DNA of 38,689 nt from an uncultured Saprospiraceae bacterium (GCA_938018185.1 CALIIW010000204.1:1-38689), one strand, 5' to 3'. Counted from the first letter of the stretch, positions 5,776-14,843 are shown. The notes: generated by a model from the letters alone, not told the origin. Numbers and translations are program-made.

Positions 5776-8161
5776 ATTGCTCACTTAGTATTTCAAATTC
5801 TCTTGTAAGTATGTATCCAGATTCATCTACTAAGGTAATTCTGTGCTTACCTTGACTTGGATTTAATTCCATACTATGAAATTGACTAGTACTTCCCAAA
5901 TAAGTATTATCTAAATGCCATTGGATCGTTTCCTCTTCTCGACGATGAGCTACCTTGAATATGGTTTTACCTGGTTGACCATCGAGCTCTATTGGTACAT
6001 AGATTTTTTTTGCAACAGATGGATAAATAAATTGAATGGCACCATTCTCATTATCTTCTTCCTTGCAATCATTTCTAAATAGAGGAGGAGATTTGTAATC
6101 TGGGTGTCTCTTTTTATAATAATGTTCTTCGATAGGATTTAAGATGAACCAGCTTTCTTTTCTAGTATTTAATGGGTTTTCGCAATTGCTATTTACTTGA
6201 AAGTTTTTTTCTTTGTCAAGAAATATTTCCTTATGATATTTGCAAAGAGGACTGTTGAACGAAAGCAGTGGGCACCAGCTTGTGTCAATTTTACAAATCC
6301 CTTCTTTAGCTTTCATGCCACTTTTGTCACAGACAAGAACTTGAGTCATATCATCGTAAGGAATATCAAACCAATCTGACTTGGGTAACATTCTAAATAT
6401 ATCAAATAGGATAGGGGCAGCTGTTTCAACACCGATCAATCCAGGCCGACCTTCTCCATCTGCATTTCCAACCCATACGCCGACCACGTAATCCTTTGTT
6501 ATCCCTATAGACCAAGCGTCTCTAAATCCAAAACTCGTCCCAGTCTTCCATGCGATTCTTTGGGAAGAATTAAACGATTCCCAATTGCCTTCTGAATCTG
6601 GTCGCTCAAGCTTGCGCATGGCATCAAAGGTGTGCCAGATAGCACCAGCATGCAAATGACTAGGCTCATCTTCTAAATCTTCCTGGGCCTTTCCATTTTC
6701 TTTTAGGTAGCTCATGTTTTTAAAATCATTGTAAGCGTATTTGCTGTTTCGTTTATACCAATTTCCCAGTGTCTTGGAAGCTCCTAAGTAAACTTGACAA
6801 AGATCCCATAAGGATGCTTCCGCCCCACCCAGAATAAGTGGTAAGCCGTAATGCTTTGCATTTGGATTAAGATTTGAAAATCCTAATTCTTGCAATTTGA
6901 AGTGAAATTTTTCCAGTCCATATTTTTGCAAAATATTTACATAAGGCACATTCAAAGATCTTTGCAGCGCCTCGGACAAGGGGATAACTCCATCATAAGT
7001 GTATTTGTAGTTTTGTGGACTGTAGTCTTTTAAATTAGTTGGAACATCCTGAATCATGCTATTAGGCAAATAAACTCCTTCCTGTAACACCAGCATGTTT
7101 AGGATCGGTTTCAATATGGATCCTGTACTTCGCGGAGCCTTTATAACATCTACATCTTGCTGATTATCAATTCCCGCTTTTGTATTATTTCCTATGTATG
7201 TGCGAATCTTACTGGTAGGAACGTGAACTATTAATGCAGCTGCATTATGTATGCCTTTACCAGCTAATCTTTCAGCATGTCGTTTTATTACTTTGTCCGT
7301 ACTGTTTTGCATGGTTTGATCAATGCTGGTATACATAGCCGCGTTCTTTTGCGTAGATTTTTCAAAGGCGGAATGCAATAAATGAGGTGCTAGCCTTGGC
7401 AGTGGGATAGGCTTCTCCGGAATCGTTTCTTCTAGCGCCAACTCATAAGTCAACTTGTCAAGCTGTCCTTTTTCATATAGTCTTTTCAAAAGCCTATTTC
7501 GTTTGTGGAGTAGTGCTTTTCTATTTCTTCCTGGGTGTATCAAAGATGGACTGTTTGGTAAAACGGCCAAACAAGCCGCTTCTGCCCAACTTAGAAGGTC
7601 AGGGGCTTTTGCAAAATACCTCCAAGAGGCAGCTTCCAGTCCAACAACATTTCCACCAAATGGTGCATGCGCGGAATAAAGTGCAAGGATTTCTTTTTTG
7701 GAATGCTTGAGCTCTAAGCGACTTGCTTGAACCATTTCAATTAACTTTCTATAAAAGCTTCTTGTTTTGCCCGGTCTTGACAAACGAATTACTTGCATGC
7801 TTAAAGTGCTAGCTCCACTGACAACCTTCCCGTTCTTTACATTTTGCACTAAGGCTCTGAAGATCCCATGCACATCGAAGCCTGGATGATGGTAGAACCG
7901 CTTGTCTTCAAATTCTAATATGCTAGCTTCAAATTTTGAAGGCAACTTCTCTTGAAGAGGAAATCTCCATTGCCCATCCTTTGCAATGGAAGCGCCCAGC
8001 AACTGATTATCTTTGTCAAATAGAACTTGGCAATACGTGTTGTGGAAAAGAGGATCCGGCAAGCAAAAAGTATACAAGAAACCAATAAGGAGAAGTACAC
8101 AAATTTGAATCCATCTCTTTTTATTAAGTGGAAGATTTTTATTTGGGTTTACTTCATTCAT
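5774..8161 (-). CDS. pbpC: Penicillin-binding protein 1C, bifunctional peptidoglycan synthase
   Basis: A 795-residue class A PBP. One N-terminal membrane anchor (about residues 17-33) places the rest in the periplasm. The GT51 glycosyltransferase domain has EDKRFYHHPGFD (Glu85) and GASTLSMQ. The transpeptidase domain has the active Ser348 in SILK, SLN at 402-404, and KTGTS from Lys539. The C-terminal about 100 residues form the beta-rich domain typical of PBP1C. Length is as expected for the family. In many bacteria pbpC is next to an alpha-2-macroglobulin gene; here the upstream neighbour is an HExxH lipoprotein instead, 45 bases away on the same strand. The stop codon overlaps the T-run of an opposing terminator. 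Confidence 0.93.
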   Translation of the reverse strand: MNEVNPNKNLPLNKKRWIQICVLLLIGFLYTFCLPDPLFHNTYCQVLFDKDNQLLGASIAKDGQWRFPLQEKLPSKFEASILEFEDKRFYHHPGFDVHGIFRALVQNVKNGKVVSGASTLSMQVIRLSRPGKTRSFYRKLIEMVQASRLELKHSKKEILALYSAHAPFGGNVVGLEAASWRYFAKAPDLLSWAEAACLAVLPNSPSLIHPGRNRKALLHKRNRLLKRLYEKGQLDKLTYELALEETIPEKPIPLPRLAPHLLHSAFEKSTQKNAAMYTSIDQTMQNSTDKVIKRHAERLAGKGIHNAAALIVHVPTSKIRTYIGNNTKAGIDNQQDVDVIKAPRSTGSILKPILNMLVLQEGVYLPNSMIQDVPTNLKDYSPQNYKYTYDGVIPLSEALQRSLNVPYVNILQKYGLEKFHFKLQELGFSNLNPNAKHYGLPLILGGAEASLWDLCQVYLGASKTLGNWYKRNSKYAYNDFKNMSYLKENGKAQEDLEDEPSHLHAGAIWHTFDAMRKLERPDSEGNWESFNSSQRIAWKTGTSFGFRDAWSIGITKDYVVGVWVGNADGEGRPGLIGVETAAPILFDIFRMLPKSDWFDIPYDDMTQVLVCDKSGMKAKEGICKIDTSWCPLLSFNSPLCKYHKEIFLDKEKNFQVNSNCENPLNTRKESWFILNPIEEHYYKKRHPDYKSPPLFRNDCKEEDNENGAIQFIYPSVAKKIYVPIELDGQPGKTIFKVAHRREEETIQWHLDNTYLGSTSQFHSMELNPSQGKHRITLVDESGYILTREFEILSEQ

Positions 8162-8206
8162 AGGCCTAGGCTTAACGATCAGAACGCATCTTTACTTGCA
8201 GGTATT

Positions 8207-9292
8207 TTAAAGACTTGCTTTTATCTTGTCAAGTAGTTTTTTGCCTTCCGGCGAAAGCCTGTTAATACTTTCAGGATCTTTTTTAGCTAAAGCTAAAAGC
8301 ATAAAATTATCTGCTAGAATCTCGTCTGGATGAATGATGTACTGTGTATTATTTCCAATTTGTTCGAAGAAGCTAAGCATAGATTCCGCTGGTAATTGTG
8401 GTTGTCCTTCTTCATCACAAATGATGTGAAATTTTCCATCTACATTTTTAACTTCGTATAGGTCAAAAAATAAGTAGTCAAAAAATTCTGGCTTAGAACT
8501 GGTATAGGCATCTAGAGTTGAGGAGATAATAGGCACCGCTTGAAATTTTTGCTGGCCGTTTGTAAGTTCAATTGAGAAGGCAAAATTAACACCGTCTGGA
8601 TTATGCAAAATTCTTTTATCCAATATTTCAGGGATCTGCAATTCTGCAGAATCTCCAATTTTATTAAAACCAATTAACTTGTATAATGCCTCTTGTTTTT
8701 CAGGATTGTATCTACTGTAAATGTGAAATATTTCATGTAATAACACAGATAACATTCCAGACCGCGACCTTTTCTTAATATTCTCCTCAGGAACTATGAT
8801 GGCATTGTTTCTAGTATAAAAAGCATCTTTACCATAATAGTTTCCTCTTGTTTTGATAAAGACTGTCTCGGTTTGTAAAATGTTTTCATTCAAAGCATAA
8901 CATAAACTTACAGCTTCGGCCCAAATTTCTGTCAACCAATTTTGTTCTTCTTGGCTGAAATTCATGACATCTTTTTGAATAAACTTATTGTAGTCCTCCT
9001 TGATTTGTTCCAGACTAGTTTCTTCTGGATAATTTTGATTCATTTGAATAGATATATCTAATCTTCTTAACTTTGAAAAGATATTTGTAAAGTCATCTTT
9101 TAATATTTCCTTGCTAGCATTCAAGCTGTCCAGAAAAGTGATTTTTGCACTTTCTAATGCTTTCGAATTTAAATCAATTGCTTCATTTTTCGCACTTATA
9201 CCGAGCTTACTCTTCGCAGGTTTGTTTTCCGAGCTTGTTTTACAAGAGAATAAAGAAGAGACTATCAAAAAAAGTATAATAATGTTTTTCAT
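8207..9292 (-). CDS. Lipoprotein with HExxH zinc-protease motif
   Basis: A 361-residue protein with a lipoprotein signal: hydrophobic residues 3-16 and lipobox LFSC with Cys17, so it is probably anchored to the outer or inner membrane facing the periplasm. HEIFH at residues 186-190 is the zinc-binding and catalytic pattern of gluzincin/metzincin-like peptidases, followed by an arginine and a YKLIGF block. The third zinc ligand is not obvious. No named family is recognised. The ATG abuts the TAA of tex with no spacing, indicating translational coupling, and pbpC follows after 45 bases. Proteolytic activity is inferred from the motif only. Confidence 0.75.
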   Translation of the reverse strand: MKNIIILFLIVSSLFSCKTSSENKPAKSKLGISAKNEAIDLNSKALESAKITFLDSLNASKEILKDDFTNIFSKLRRLDISIQMNQNYPEETSLEQIKEDYNKFIQKDVMNFSQEEQNWLTEIWAEAVSLCYALNENILQTETVFIKTRGNYYGKDAFYTRNNAIIVPEENIKKRSRSGMLSVLLHEIFHIYSRYNPEKQEALYKLIGFNKIGDSAELQIPEILDKRILHNPDGVNFAFSIELTNGQQKFQAVPIISSTLDAYTSSKPEFFDYLFFDLYEVKNVDGKFHIICDEEGQPQLPAESMLSFFEQIGNNTQYIIHPDEILADNFMLLALAKKDPESINRLSPEGKKLLDKIKASL

Positions 9293-11422
9293 TTAATTTG
9301 CTTGTTTTAAGGACAGTTGAACCCGGTTTCTTTTTAAATCAATTTCTAAAACTTTCACTTTCACTTGCTGTTGTAATTTGACAACTTCACTTGGATCTTT
9401 AATGAATTTATTTGCCAATTCAGAAATGTGAATCATTCCGTCTTGTTTGATTCCTATATTTACAAAAGCTCCAAATTTTGTAACGTTAGTAATTAAACCA
9501 GGCACGATCATTCCCACATTTAAATCTTCGATACTTTTTAAGCCTTTTGCAAACTCCATTGCTTTGACTTTGCCTCGAGGATCTAAGCCAGGCTTTTTTA
9601 ATTCTTTTACAATATCTTTTAAAGTCGGTAAGCCTGTATTTTCATCTATGTATTTAGATAATTCAATTTTGCCGATTAGTACATCATTCTGAACCAAAGT
9701 ACTTATATCTGTTTTTAGCTCCTTGGCAATTCGTTTAACCAATTTATAACGTTCTGGATGCACCGCAGAATTGTCCAAAGGGTTTTTTGCTTTTGAAATT
9801 CTTAAAAAACCTGCTGCTTGCTCAAAAGCTTTGGCTCCCATACGCTTCACCTCCTTCAGCTGATCTCGATTTTTGAAGGCACCATTTTTAGTTCTGTATG
9901 CTACAATATTTTGTGCAAGTTGTGGACCTAGTCCTGAAATGTAGGTCAATAAATGTTTACTTGCAGTATTCAAATTAACACCGATCGAATTTACACAATT
10001 AACAACAACTTGATCTAAATTTTCTTGCAACATGTTTTGATTTACATCATGTTGATACTGGCCTACACCAATCGATTTGGCATCTATCTTTACTAGTTCC
10101 GCTAGGGGATCCATCAATCTTCTTCCTATCGAGATCGCGCCTCTAACAGTTACATCTTGTTTTGGAAATTCTTCTCTAGCTATTTTAGAAGCGGAATAAA
10201 TTGACGCGCCTGCTTCATTAACCAAGATGACTTCAACGGCAGTTTCAAAAGAAATAGCATGGCACATTGCCATGCTTTCTCTGCTGGCAGTACCATCACC
10301 AATTGCGATAGCCTCAATCTTAAATTTGTCAACTAAATACATAATTGTTTCCTTTGATTCAAGCAATCTATTTTGAGGAGGGTGGGGGAATATGTTTTCA
10401 TAATGGAGGAAATCTCCTTTTTCGTCTAAGCAGACTAATTTGCATCCTGTTCTAAATCCCGGATCTAATGCCATTATTCTCTTTTGCCCCAAAGGTGGAC
10501 TGAGCAAAAGCTGTTTTAGGTTCTGAGCAAAAACTTGAATGGCTTCTTTGTCTGCAAATTCTTTTGATAAAGTTCTAAACTCAGTCTCTATAGAGGGACC
10601 CAAAAGTCTTTTGTATGATTCCTGCATGGCTAATAAAACTTCCCTCGCAGATTTTGACTTATTTTTTATTAATATTTTTTCAATAGCGAATAAAGCATCT
10701 TCTTCTAAAGGTTGAATCTTAATTTTTAATATGCCTTCGCCTTCAGCTCTTCTCATTGCTAAGAGACGATGTGAAGGACATTTAGAAAGTAATTGTTCAA
10801 ATTTAAAATAGTCTTTGTATTTGGCGCCGGCCTCTTCTTTTCCTTTGACTAATTTTGATTGTATGCTCGCTGATCTTCTAAATACTTGCCTAACTTGGCT
10901 TCTTATGTTTTCAGATTCATTGATCCATTCTGCCATAATATCTCTGGCACCTTGGAGGGCGTCTTCTATACTTTTGACTTCTTTGTTTAAGAATTTTTTA
11001 GCCAACTGCATCGGATCTTGATTTTCTTGCTGAAAAATACTTTCAGCTAAAGGCTCTAATCCCTTATCTTTGGCCATTGTGCCTCTTGTCTTACGCTTTT
11101 TCTTGTATGGTAAATAGATATCCTCCAGAATCAAAAGATCCCAGGTAGCTTCAATTCTATCCTTGAGCTTTGGGCTCAATTTTCCTTGTTCTTCAATGGC
11201 CTTTAGGATGCTCTCTTTTCTAGCTTTTATTTCTTTAAACTTTTTTAATTCCTTTGCAATTCCAGATACTTCCTCGTCATTTAGAGATCCAGTAGCCTCT
11301 TTTCGATACCTACTGATAAAAGGTACTGTCGCGCCACCTTCTAATAGTAATATCGTCTGAAAGACGGCCTCCTTTTTTAAAGAAAGTTTAGAAGCAATCA
11401 ATTGTGAAAAGATCTGATTCAA
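9293..11422 (-). CDS. tex: Tex-family S1 RNA-binding transcription accessory protein
   Basis: A 709-residue protein with the full Tex layout: an N-terminal helical part with the VPFISRYRKEATG block (about residues 33-46), a YqgF/RNase H-like domain starting MALDPGFRTGCK, helix-hairpin-helix repeats (VNLNTASKHLLTYISGLGP and following), and a C-terminal S1 domain (GLITNVTKFGAFVNIGI through QLSLK). Tex binds nucleic acid and associates with transcription; it resembles eukaryotic Spt6. Length is slightly below the usual 720-780. It heads a minus-strand group with the HExxH lipoprotein, whose start codon directly follows the tex stop. Confidence 0.95.
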   Translation of the reverse strand: MNQIFSQLIASKLSLKKEAVFQTILLLEGGATVPFISRYRKEATGSLNDEEVSGIAKELKKFKEIKARKESILKAIEEQGKLSPKLKDRIEATWDLLILEDIYLPYKKKRKTRGTMAKDKGLEPLAESIFQQENQDPMQLAKKFLNKEVKSIEDALQGARDIMAEWINESENIRSQVRQVFRRSASIQSKLVKGKEEAGAKYKDYFKFEQLLSKCPSHRLLAMRRAEGEGILKIKIQPLEEDALFAIEKILIKNKSKSAREVLLAMQESYKRLLGPSIETEFRTLSKEFADKEAIQVFAQNLKQLLLSPPLGQKRIMALDPGFRTGCKLVCLDEKGDFLHYENIFPHPPQNRLLESKETIMYLVDKFKIEAIAIGDGTASRESMAMCHAISFETAVEVILVNEAGASIYSASKIAREEFPKQDVTVRGAISIGRRLMDPLAELVKIDAKSIGVGQYQHDVNQNMLQENLDQVVVNCVNSIGVNLNTASKHLLTYISGLGPQLAQNIVAYRTKNGAFKNRDQLKEVKRMGAKAFEQAAGFLRISKAKNPLDNSAVHPERYKLVKRIAKELKTDISTLVQNDVLIGKIELSKYIDENTGLPTLKDIVKELKKPGLDPRGKVKAMEFAKGLKSIEDLNVGMIVPGLITNVTKFGAFVNIGIKQDGMIHISELANKFIKDPSEVVKLQQQVKVKVLEIDLKRNRVQLSLKQAN

Positions 11423-12210
11423 GGATGTTTCTTTTTAACTATAAAAAATATTTAAGGCTGTATTGCCTTTAAGAGCTAAAAATAGATATTTATTCCCGCT
11501 AGCCTAGGTAGATGAATAGATTAATGAAAGATTAAGAGAAAAAAAAGCCGTAAAAGACTAAAGTCAAATACAGCTTTTTAACTATTAATGGAGGTAAACA
11601 TAAGTAATCAGATTAAAAATTCCGGACCAATCAAAAGCGGGGAGCAATTGATCAGATCCGGATTTACAATCGAGTTTAGCAGAAATCTTTAAGGACATTT
11701 GTCCTCGTTTTTAGACGGTATATTTTTTCAGGATGGCCTCATCTCAGATTGGAGATTGTGTCATCTTTTATTATAGTTTATTCTTTATAAATAATAGATC
11801 CCCATAAGAACTTTCCTGAGTAAAAATATAATCGGTTCAAAAAGTATATACCGTCTAATTGACTTCTAAAAACATCGTTTTGTTTTCAGAAAATGCTGCT
11901 ATGGGATGCTATTATAAAAAAACATTGAAGTCGAAAAAAGATAGGCCTATAGTTTTCAATCATAGTATGTCTACCTTTCATTATAATTAAACGGGGACTT
12001 TACAAAGGGTTTCCTTTGAGGATAAAAAAGGTTACGTTTTTTTTGATCTTTTTTGAAAAAAAAATAAATGCCCAGAAAAGGCCTGATAACTAAAGTATTA
12101 TAAAAATTAATAATACGTATTTAATAAAAATTAATTCATTTTTTTCTTTTTTACCTTGAAAAATGAAATTTTTATCAATTAATTATATAATTAAAAATAT
12201 CTAAATTGTT
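11423..12210. other. 788-base non-coding stretch upstream of tex
   Basis: No credible protein gene. It contains the tex upstream region, a short hairpin AGGAC/GTCCT (11692-11705) followed by CGTTTTT, an inverted-repeat element (11711-11858), and at 11951-11970 a sequence close to the shared box of the 5.3-5.7 kb cassettes. Behind that box lie a 6-bp hairpin (12003-12018) and a T-run (12037-12044), a poorer terminator than in the other cassettes. The end, about 12050-12210, is very AT-rich with no clear structure. Confidence 0.6.
11711..11858. repeat. Inverted-repeat bounded 148-base element
   Basis: TTAGACGGTATAT at 11711-11723 is repeated in perfect inversion at 11846-11858. The similarity continues inward imperfectly (a T-run followed by CAGG on one side, TTTTTGAACC on the other strand). 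No gene lies inside. It could be a miniature transposable element or the arms of a long RNA structure. No clear target-site duplication was seen. Confidence 0.5.
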
Positions 12211-12600
12211 CTAAACAAAATCATCTTCATCCCATTTTTTCCTCAGGGTTTTGAAGTTTTCCAATTCTAACTCTTCTCTTTCAGGCAATTCATAAGGACT
12301 TTCTTCTGGAGTGTATTGTGCCTCAGACATTCTGATACGTTCTAATTCCTTTTCCATTTGTTTTCGTTCCCATTTTTTGTTGTATTTGCCTGCGGCACCA
12401 AAAACAGCATAGCCATGAAATGCGACCCCTAATCCCCATCCTAAGAATGGAAACATAAACCAAGGTTCATCTCCTCCGCTGACTGCATTGATCATCATCA
12501 AAAAGAAACTGACTGCTAACCAGCTAAATAGGTTAGAGTAAAATGATTTTTTATGTTTGACTCTTTGTTGAGCCTCTTTAATATGGTCTTCTGAGTACAT
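12211..12600 (-). CDS. 2TM domain-containing small membrane protein
   Basis: A 129-residue protein with two membrane helices (about residues 20-38 and 48-68) around a short loop with W and GG, followed by the WGLGVAFHGYAVFG block characteristic of the 2TM domain found in Bacteroidota (as stand-alone proteins or attached to kinases). A long charged acidic tail ends in WDEDDFV. The ATG at 12600 is preferred over the in-frame ATG at 12639, because the family begins with a short acidic stretch followed by a basic stretch before the first helix. Function is unknown. No partner kinase is adjacent. Confidence 0.75.
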   Translation of the reverse strand: MYSEDHIKEAQQRVKHKKSFYSNLFSWLAVSFFLMMINAVSGGDEPWFMFPFLGWGLGVAFHGYAVFGAAGKYNKKWERKQMEKELERIRMSEAQYTPEESPYELPEREELELENFKTLRKKWDEDDFV

Positions 12601-13017
12601 AGGTATTGATTTATACAAAATCCTCGTCTTGAACTTCAAAAAGAGAATTGTTTTTTAGGTAAAGGCCTTCTTCGAGGTCGTTTATCTCTGAATTTGTCAA
12701 AAACAGAGGGGTATTTAAAGCATATGCGTTTATTTTTATAGGAATTTCTCTTTTCTGATGCTCCAATATTAGCATACATGTCCACATTTGTAAAAAGATA
12801 GGTACAAAGACAAGGGAATGTATTGGTAGTATTGCTAACAAAATTCAAAAGTTTTAATTGATCTATCCAAATTTTATTTATAACAATATAAATAAAACGT
12901 CAGTTTCATTCTTAGATTATTTTCAGCAATAAAATAGTGTTTTTTAAATCAACAAGGATATTTTTTCGATTAAACGATTGATTTATTAGTGGAAAATCAA
13001 ATTTGGGAAGAGAAGTT
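12601..13017. other. 417 bases between the 2TM gene and yaaA
   Basis: It holds the doubtful small frame at 12611-12775 and an AT-only perfect hairpin: TTTTATTTATA (12872-12882) with its complement at 12887-12897 and a 4-base loop. The hairpin could end the yaaA transcript. Nothing else is seen. Confidence 0.5.
12611..12775 (-). CDS. Possible small ORF upstream of the 2TM gene
   Basis: A 54-codon frame (ATG at 12775; the frame is open to a TTG at 12841) ending 10 bases before the 2TM gene. Its last residues, EVQDEDFV, resemble the WDEDDFV end of the 2TM protein, hinting at a shared C-terminal signature or a decayed duplicate. No domain is recognised and an overlapping frame is equally long, so it may be chance. 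Confidence 0.25.
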   Translation of the reverse strand: MLILEHQKREIPIKINAYALNTPLFLTNSEINDLEEGLYLKNNSLFEVQDEDFV

Positions 13018-13782
13018 TTATTTTTTGATAAACAGATAGTTTTGCTCATCAGACAACTTCGAATTAAATTTATAGTCAAGTACCTTGAGCTTTTTCAGTT
13101 GTTCAGGTTTATTTATTTTCTTTTTCACGATTTGCTGGGCCATTGCCCCTCTTGCTTTCTTCGCTGTAAAGGAAATGACCTTTAATGCTCCATTCCTATC
13201 TTCCTTAAAGTGAATATTGATAACCTTTGACTTTAATTTAGGCTTTTTAATTGATTTGAAATATTCTAGTGATGCAAGGTTGATCAAAAAATCATCTTCT
13301 TTTAAGAATTCTTCTTTATTTAATTGGTTTGTAATCTTATCTCCCCAAAACTCATATAAGTTGGTACCATGTCCATTTGATAAACGAGTACCCATTTCTA
13401 ATCTATAAGGTTGAATTAGGTCAAGAGGTTTTAGTAAGCCATAAAGACCACTCAAAATTCTTACATGATTTTGAGCATAAAGTAAATCTTCTTGATTTAG
13501 ATCTTCAACATTAAAGCCTAAATATACATCCCCTTTAAAGGCAAAAATGGCTTGTTTGGAATTTTCCAAACTGAAAGGAGTTTTGAATTTTTTAAAACGG
13601 TCTTTGTTTAATACAGCAATTTTTTCACTCACATGCATTAGATTCATCAGATCATTTGTGGATTTTTTTTTCAGTACCGAAACCAATTTTTTCGTTTCTT
13701 TAAGAAAGGCAGGTGCTGAATTGTGATCAAATTCACTAGGACTTTCATCTAGTGTTTTTGCGGGGGATAGTACTAAGATCAT
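13018..13782 (-). CDS. yaaA: YaaA/UPF0246 family peroxide stress protein
   Basis: A 254-residue protein that starts with MILVLSPAKTLD, the signature of the UPF0246/YaaA family, and contains the conserved blocks AIFAFKGDVYLGF, ILSGLYGLLKPLDLIQPYRLEMG and FTAKKARGAMAQ. Length is typical. In E. coli YaaA lowers free iron and limits oxidative damage during peroxide stress; the same role is assumed here by family membership. It stands alone on the minus strand, with long non-coding flanks. Confidence 0.93.
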   Translation of the reverse strand: MILVLSPAKTLDESPSEFDHNSAPAFLKETKKLVSVLKKKSTNDLMNLMHVSEKIAVLNKDRFKKFKTPFSLENSKQAIFAFKGDVYLGFNVEDLNQEDLLYAQNHVRILSGLYGLLKPLDLIQPYRLEMGTRLSNGHGTNLYEFWGDKITNQLNKEEFLKEDDFLINLASLEYFKSIKKPKLKSKVINIHFKEDRNGALKVISFTAKKARGAMAQQIVKKKINKPEQLKKLKVLDYKFNSKLSDEQNYLFIKK

Positions 13783-13954
13783 AAGGATTTGTAATTTTTT
13801 TGACTAAAATATAAAAATCAATACAAATATGAAGCTAAATAGTTTAAATATAAGTAAAAATTAGAATACAACTTTATCGCTGGAGTATCAATGATTACTG
13901 ATATATCATTATCAAAAGTGTCGAAATTAATGTCACAAAATAATAGACTGCCTA

Positions 13955-14064
13955 TTGGTCTTGCTACTATTCCAAGCTATTTTTGATTAGTAATTCAATA
14001 AAAGTAGTTTTTGTGTTTATTTGTTTGGGTTAGAGACCTTTGCCTGTTTACAGGCAAAGGTTTT
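13955..14064 (+). ncRNA. Candidate small RNA with its own promoter and terminator
   Basis: TATTTTTG at 13978-13985 is an exact TAnnTTTG -7 box, with TTG at 13955-13957 twenty bases upstream. A perfect 10-bp hairpin, CCTTTGCCTG (14037-14046) with CAGGCAAAGG (14051-14060) and a TTTA loop, followed by TTTTCTCTT, would end a transcript of about 70 bases. No open frame of note lies between. Both flanking genes are on the other strand, so this RNA would be independent. Confidence 0.5.
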
Positions 14065-14110
14065 CTCTTAGGTGTAAACTATAAAATCGTACACGGATTT
14101 AAAAGAAATA

Positions 14111-14147
14111 AAAAAACCGATACAACATGATGTTGTATCGGTTTTTT
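14111..14147 (-). terminator. Bidirectional terminator behind the DUF1573 gene
   Basis: The core stem CCGATACAACA (14117-14127) pairs perfectly with 14131-14141 around TGA, and flanking A6 and T6 runs extend the pairing to 17 bp. It should work in both directions. It lies 24 bases past the stop of the minus-strand DUF1573 gene. Confidence 0.9.
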
Positions 14148-14171
14148 AAGATTATTTGTTTGATCTAATTT

Positions 14172-14663
14172 CTATCCTTTCTTTTGTTCAGGAGAGAATA
14201 TAGAAGGAGAACTAGCAGGAACAGAAGCTGGTTGTTCAGCTGGTTTGTTCACTTTACCTTTAATTTTAAGGACTCTTCTACCTGCTGCCTCATTTGTAGT
14301 TAAAGTTACAGATTTAGTGAAAGGGCCAATTCTCTTGGTATCGTATCTAACTTCAATTACACCTGTTTCTCCTGGCATAATTGGTTCTTTTGGATAAGTA
14401 GGTACTGTGCAACCACAGCTTCCTTTTGCATGCTTGATTACAAGCGGTTGATCTCCATTATTCTTGAAATTGAATACTCTAAGAGGATCAGCATTTTGCT
14501 CTATAGTACCATAGTCTACTTCCGTAGCGTCAAATTCCATAATAGGACCTCCTTCTAGTGGAGCTTCCTCAACTTCAGGTGCTGTCTGTGTAGCTGGAGC
14601 ATCTTGGGCAAACAAGATTCCAACAGAAAAACAAAGTATAACTAGTGATAAAAGACTTTTCAT
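14172..14663 (-). CDS. Secreted DUF1573 protein
   Basis: A 163-residue protein with a signal peptide (residues 1-19, cleavage probably after FAQ). One DUF1573 domain (about residues 45-140) follows, with the typical block FNFKNNGDQPLVI, the conserved GSCGCTVP, and GETGVIEVRYDT. The fold is an immunoglobulin-like beta sandwich, common in exported Bacteroidota proteins; function is unknown. The mature N-terminus is rich in Ala, Pro and Glu and the C-terminus in Pro and Ser, suggesting flexible ends. A TAAATTTG box on the minus strand (14703-14710) is a likely promoter. Confidence 0.85.
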   Translation of the reverse strand: MKSLLSLVILCFSVGILFAQDAPATQTAPEVEEAPLEGGPIMEFDATEVDYGTIEQNADPLRVFNFKNNGDQPLVIKHAKGSCGCTVPTYPKEPIMPGETGVIEVRYDTKRIGPFTKSVTLTTNEAAGRRVLKIKGKVNKPAEQPASVPASSPSIFSPEQKKG

Positions 14664-14702
14664 TATAAAATATATTTATTGATCACGAAATTAATTCTAA
14701 TA

Positions 14703-14710
14703 CAAATTTA
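14703..14710 (-). promoter_or_regulatory. -7 box for the DUF1573 gene
   Basis: Read on the minus strand this is TAAATTTG, an exact match to the Bacteroidota TAnnTTTG element, 40 bases upstream of the DUF1573 start codon. The -33 element is not clear. Confidence 0.5.
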
Positions 14711-14835
14711 CACATAAAACGCATAATAAGAAAGCTTTGTGACTCGATTCATGGTTAATAGTTTGTTAAGGGGCGAAAGTCAAACCTAGATGACCATTTT
14801 AGCGTAAAATATGAATGAAATAGGCATAAAATTAC

Positions 14836-14843
14836 TACTTTTG
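14836..14843 (+). promoter_or_regulatory. -7 box for the E1 dehydrogenase gene
   Basis: TACTTTTG matches TAnnTTTG exactly and lies 71 bases before the ATG at 14915, implying a 5' leader of about 65 bases. No clear -33 TTTG is seen. Confidence 0.5.

Larger units (their letters stand above)
13783..14171. other. 389 bases between yaaA and the DUF1573 gene
   Basis: It contains the upstream region of yaaA (minus strand), a rightward promoter-terminator pair with no gene between (13955-14064), and a symmetrical terminator (14111-14147) for the minus-strand DUF1573 gene. No protein gene is seen. Confidence 0.6.

Noticed and set aside
11901-11990. 29-codon frame overlapping the third cassette box
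   Set aside because: No leader, domain or repeat pattern; expected by chance in a long non-coding stretch.
12600-12639. ATG at 12639 as start of the 2TM protein
   Set aside because: It adds 13 basic residues not seen in the family and overlaps the preceding small frame; the ATG at 12600 fits better.
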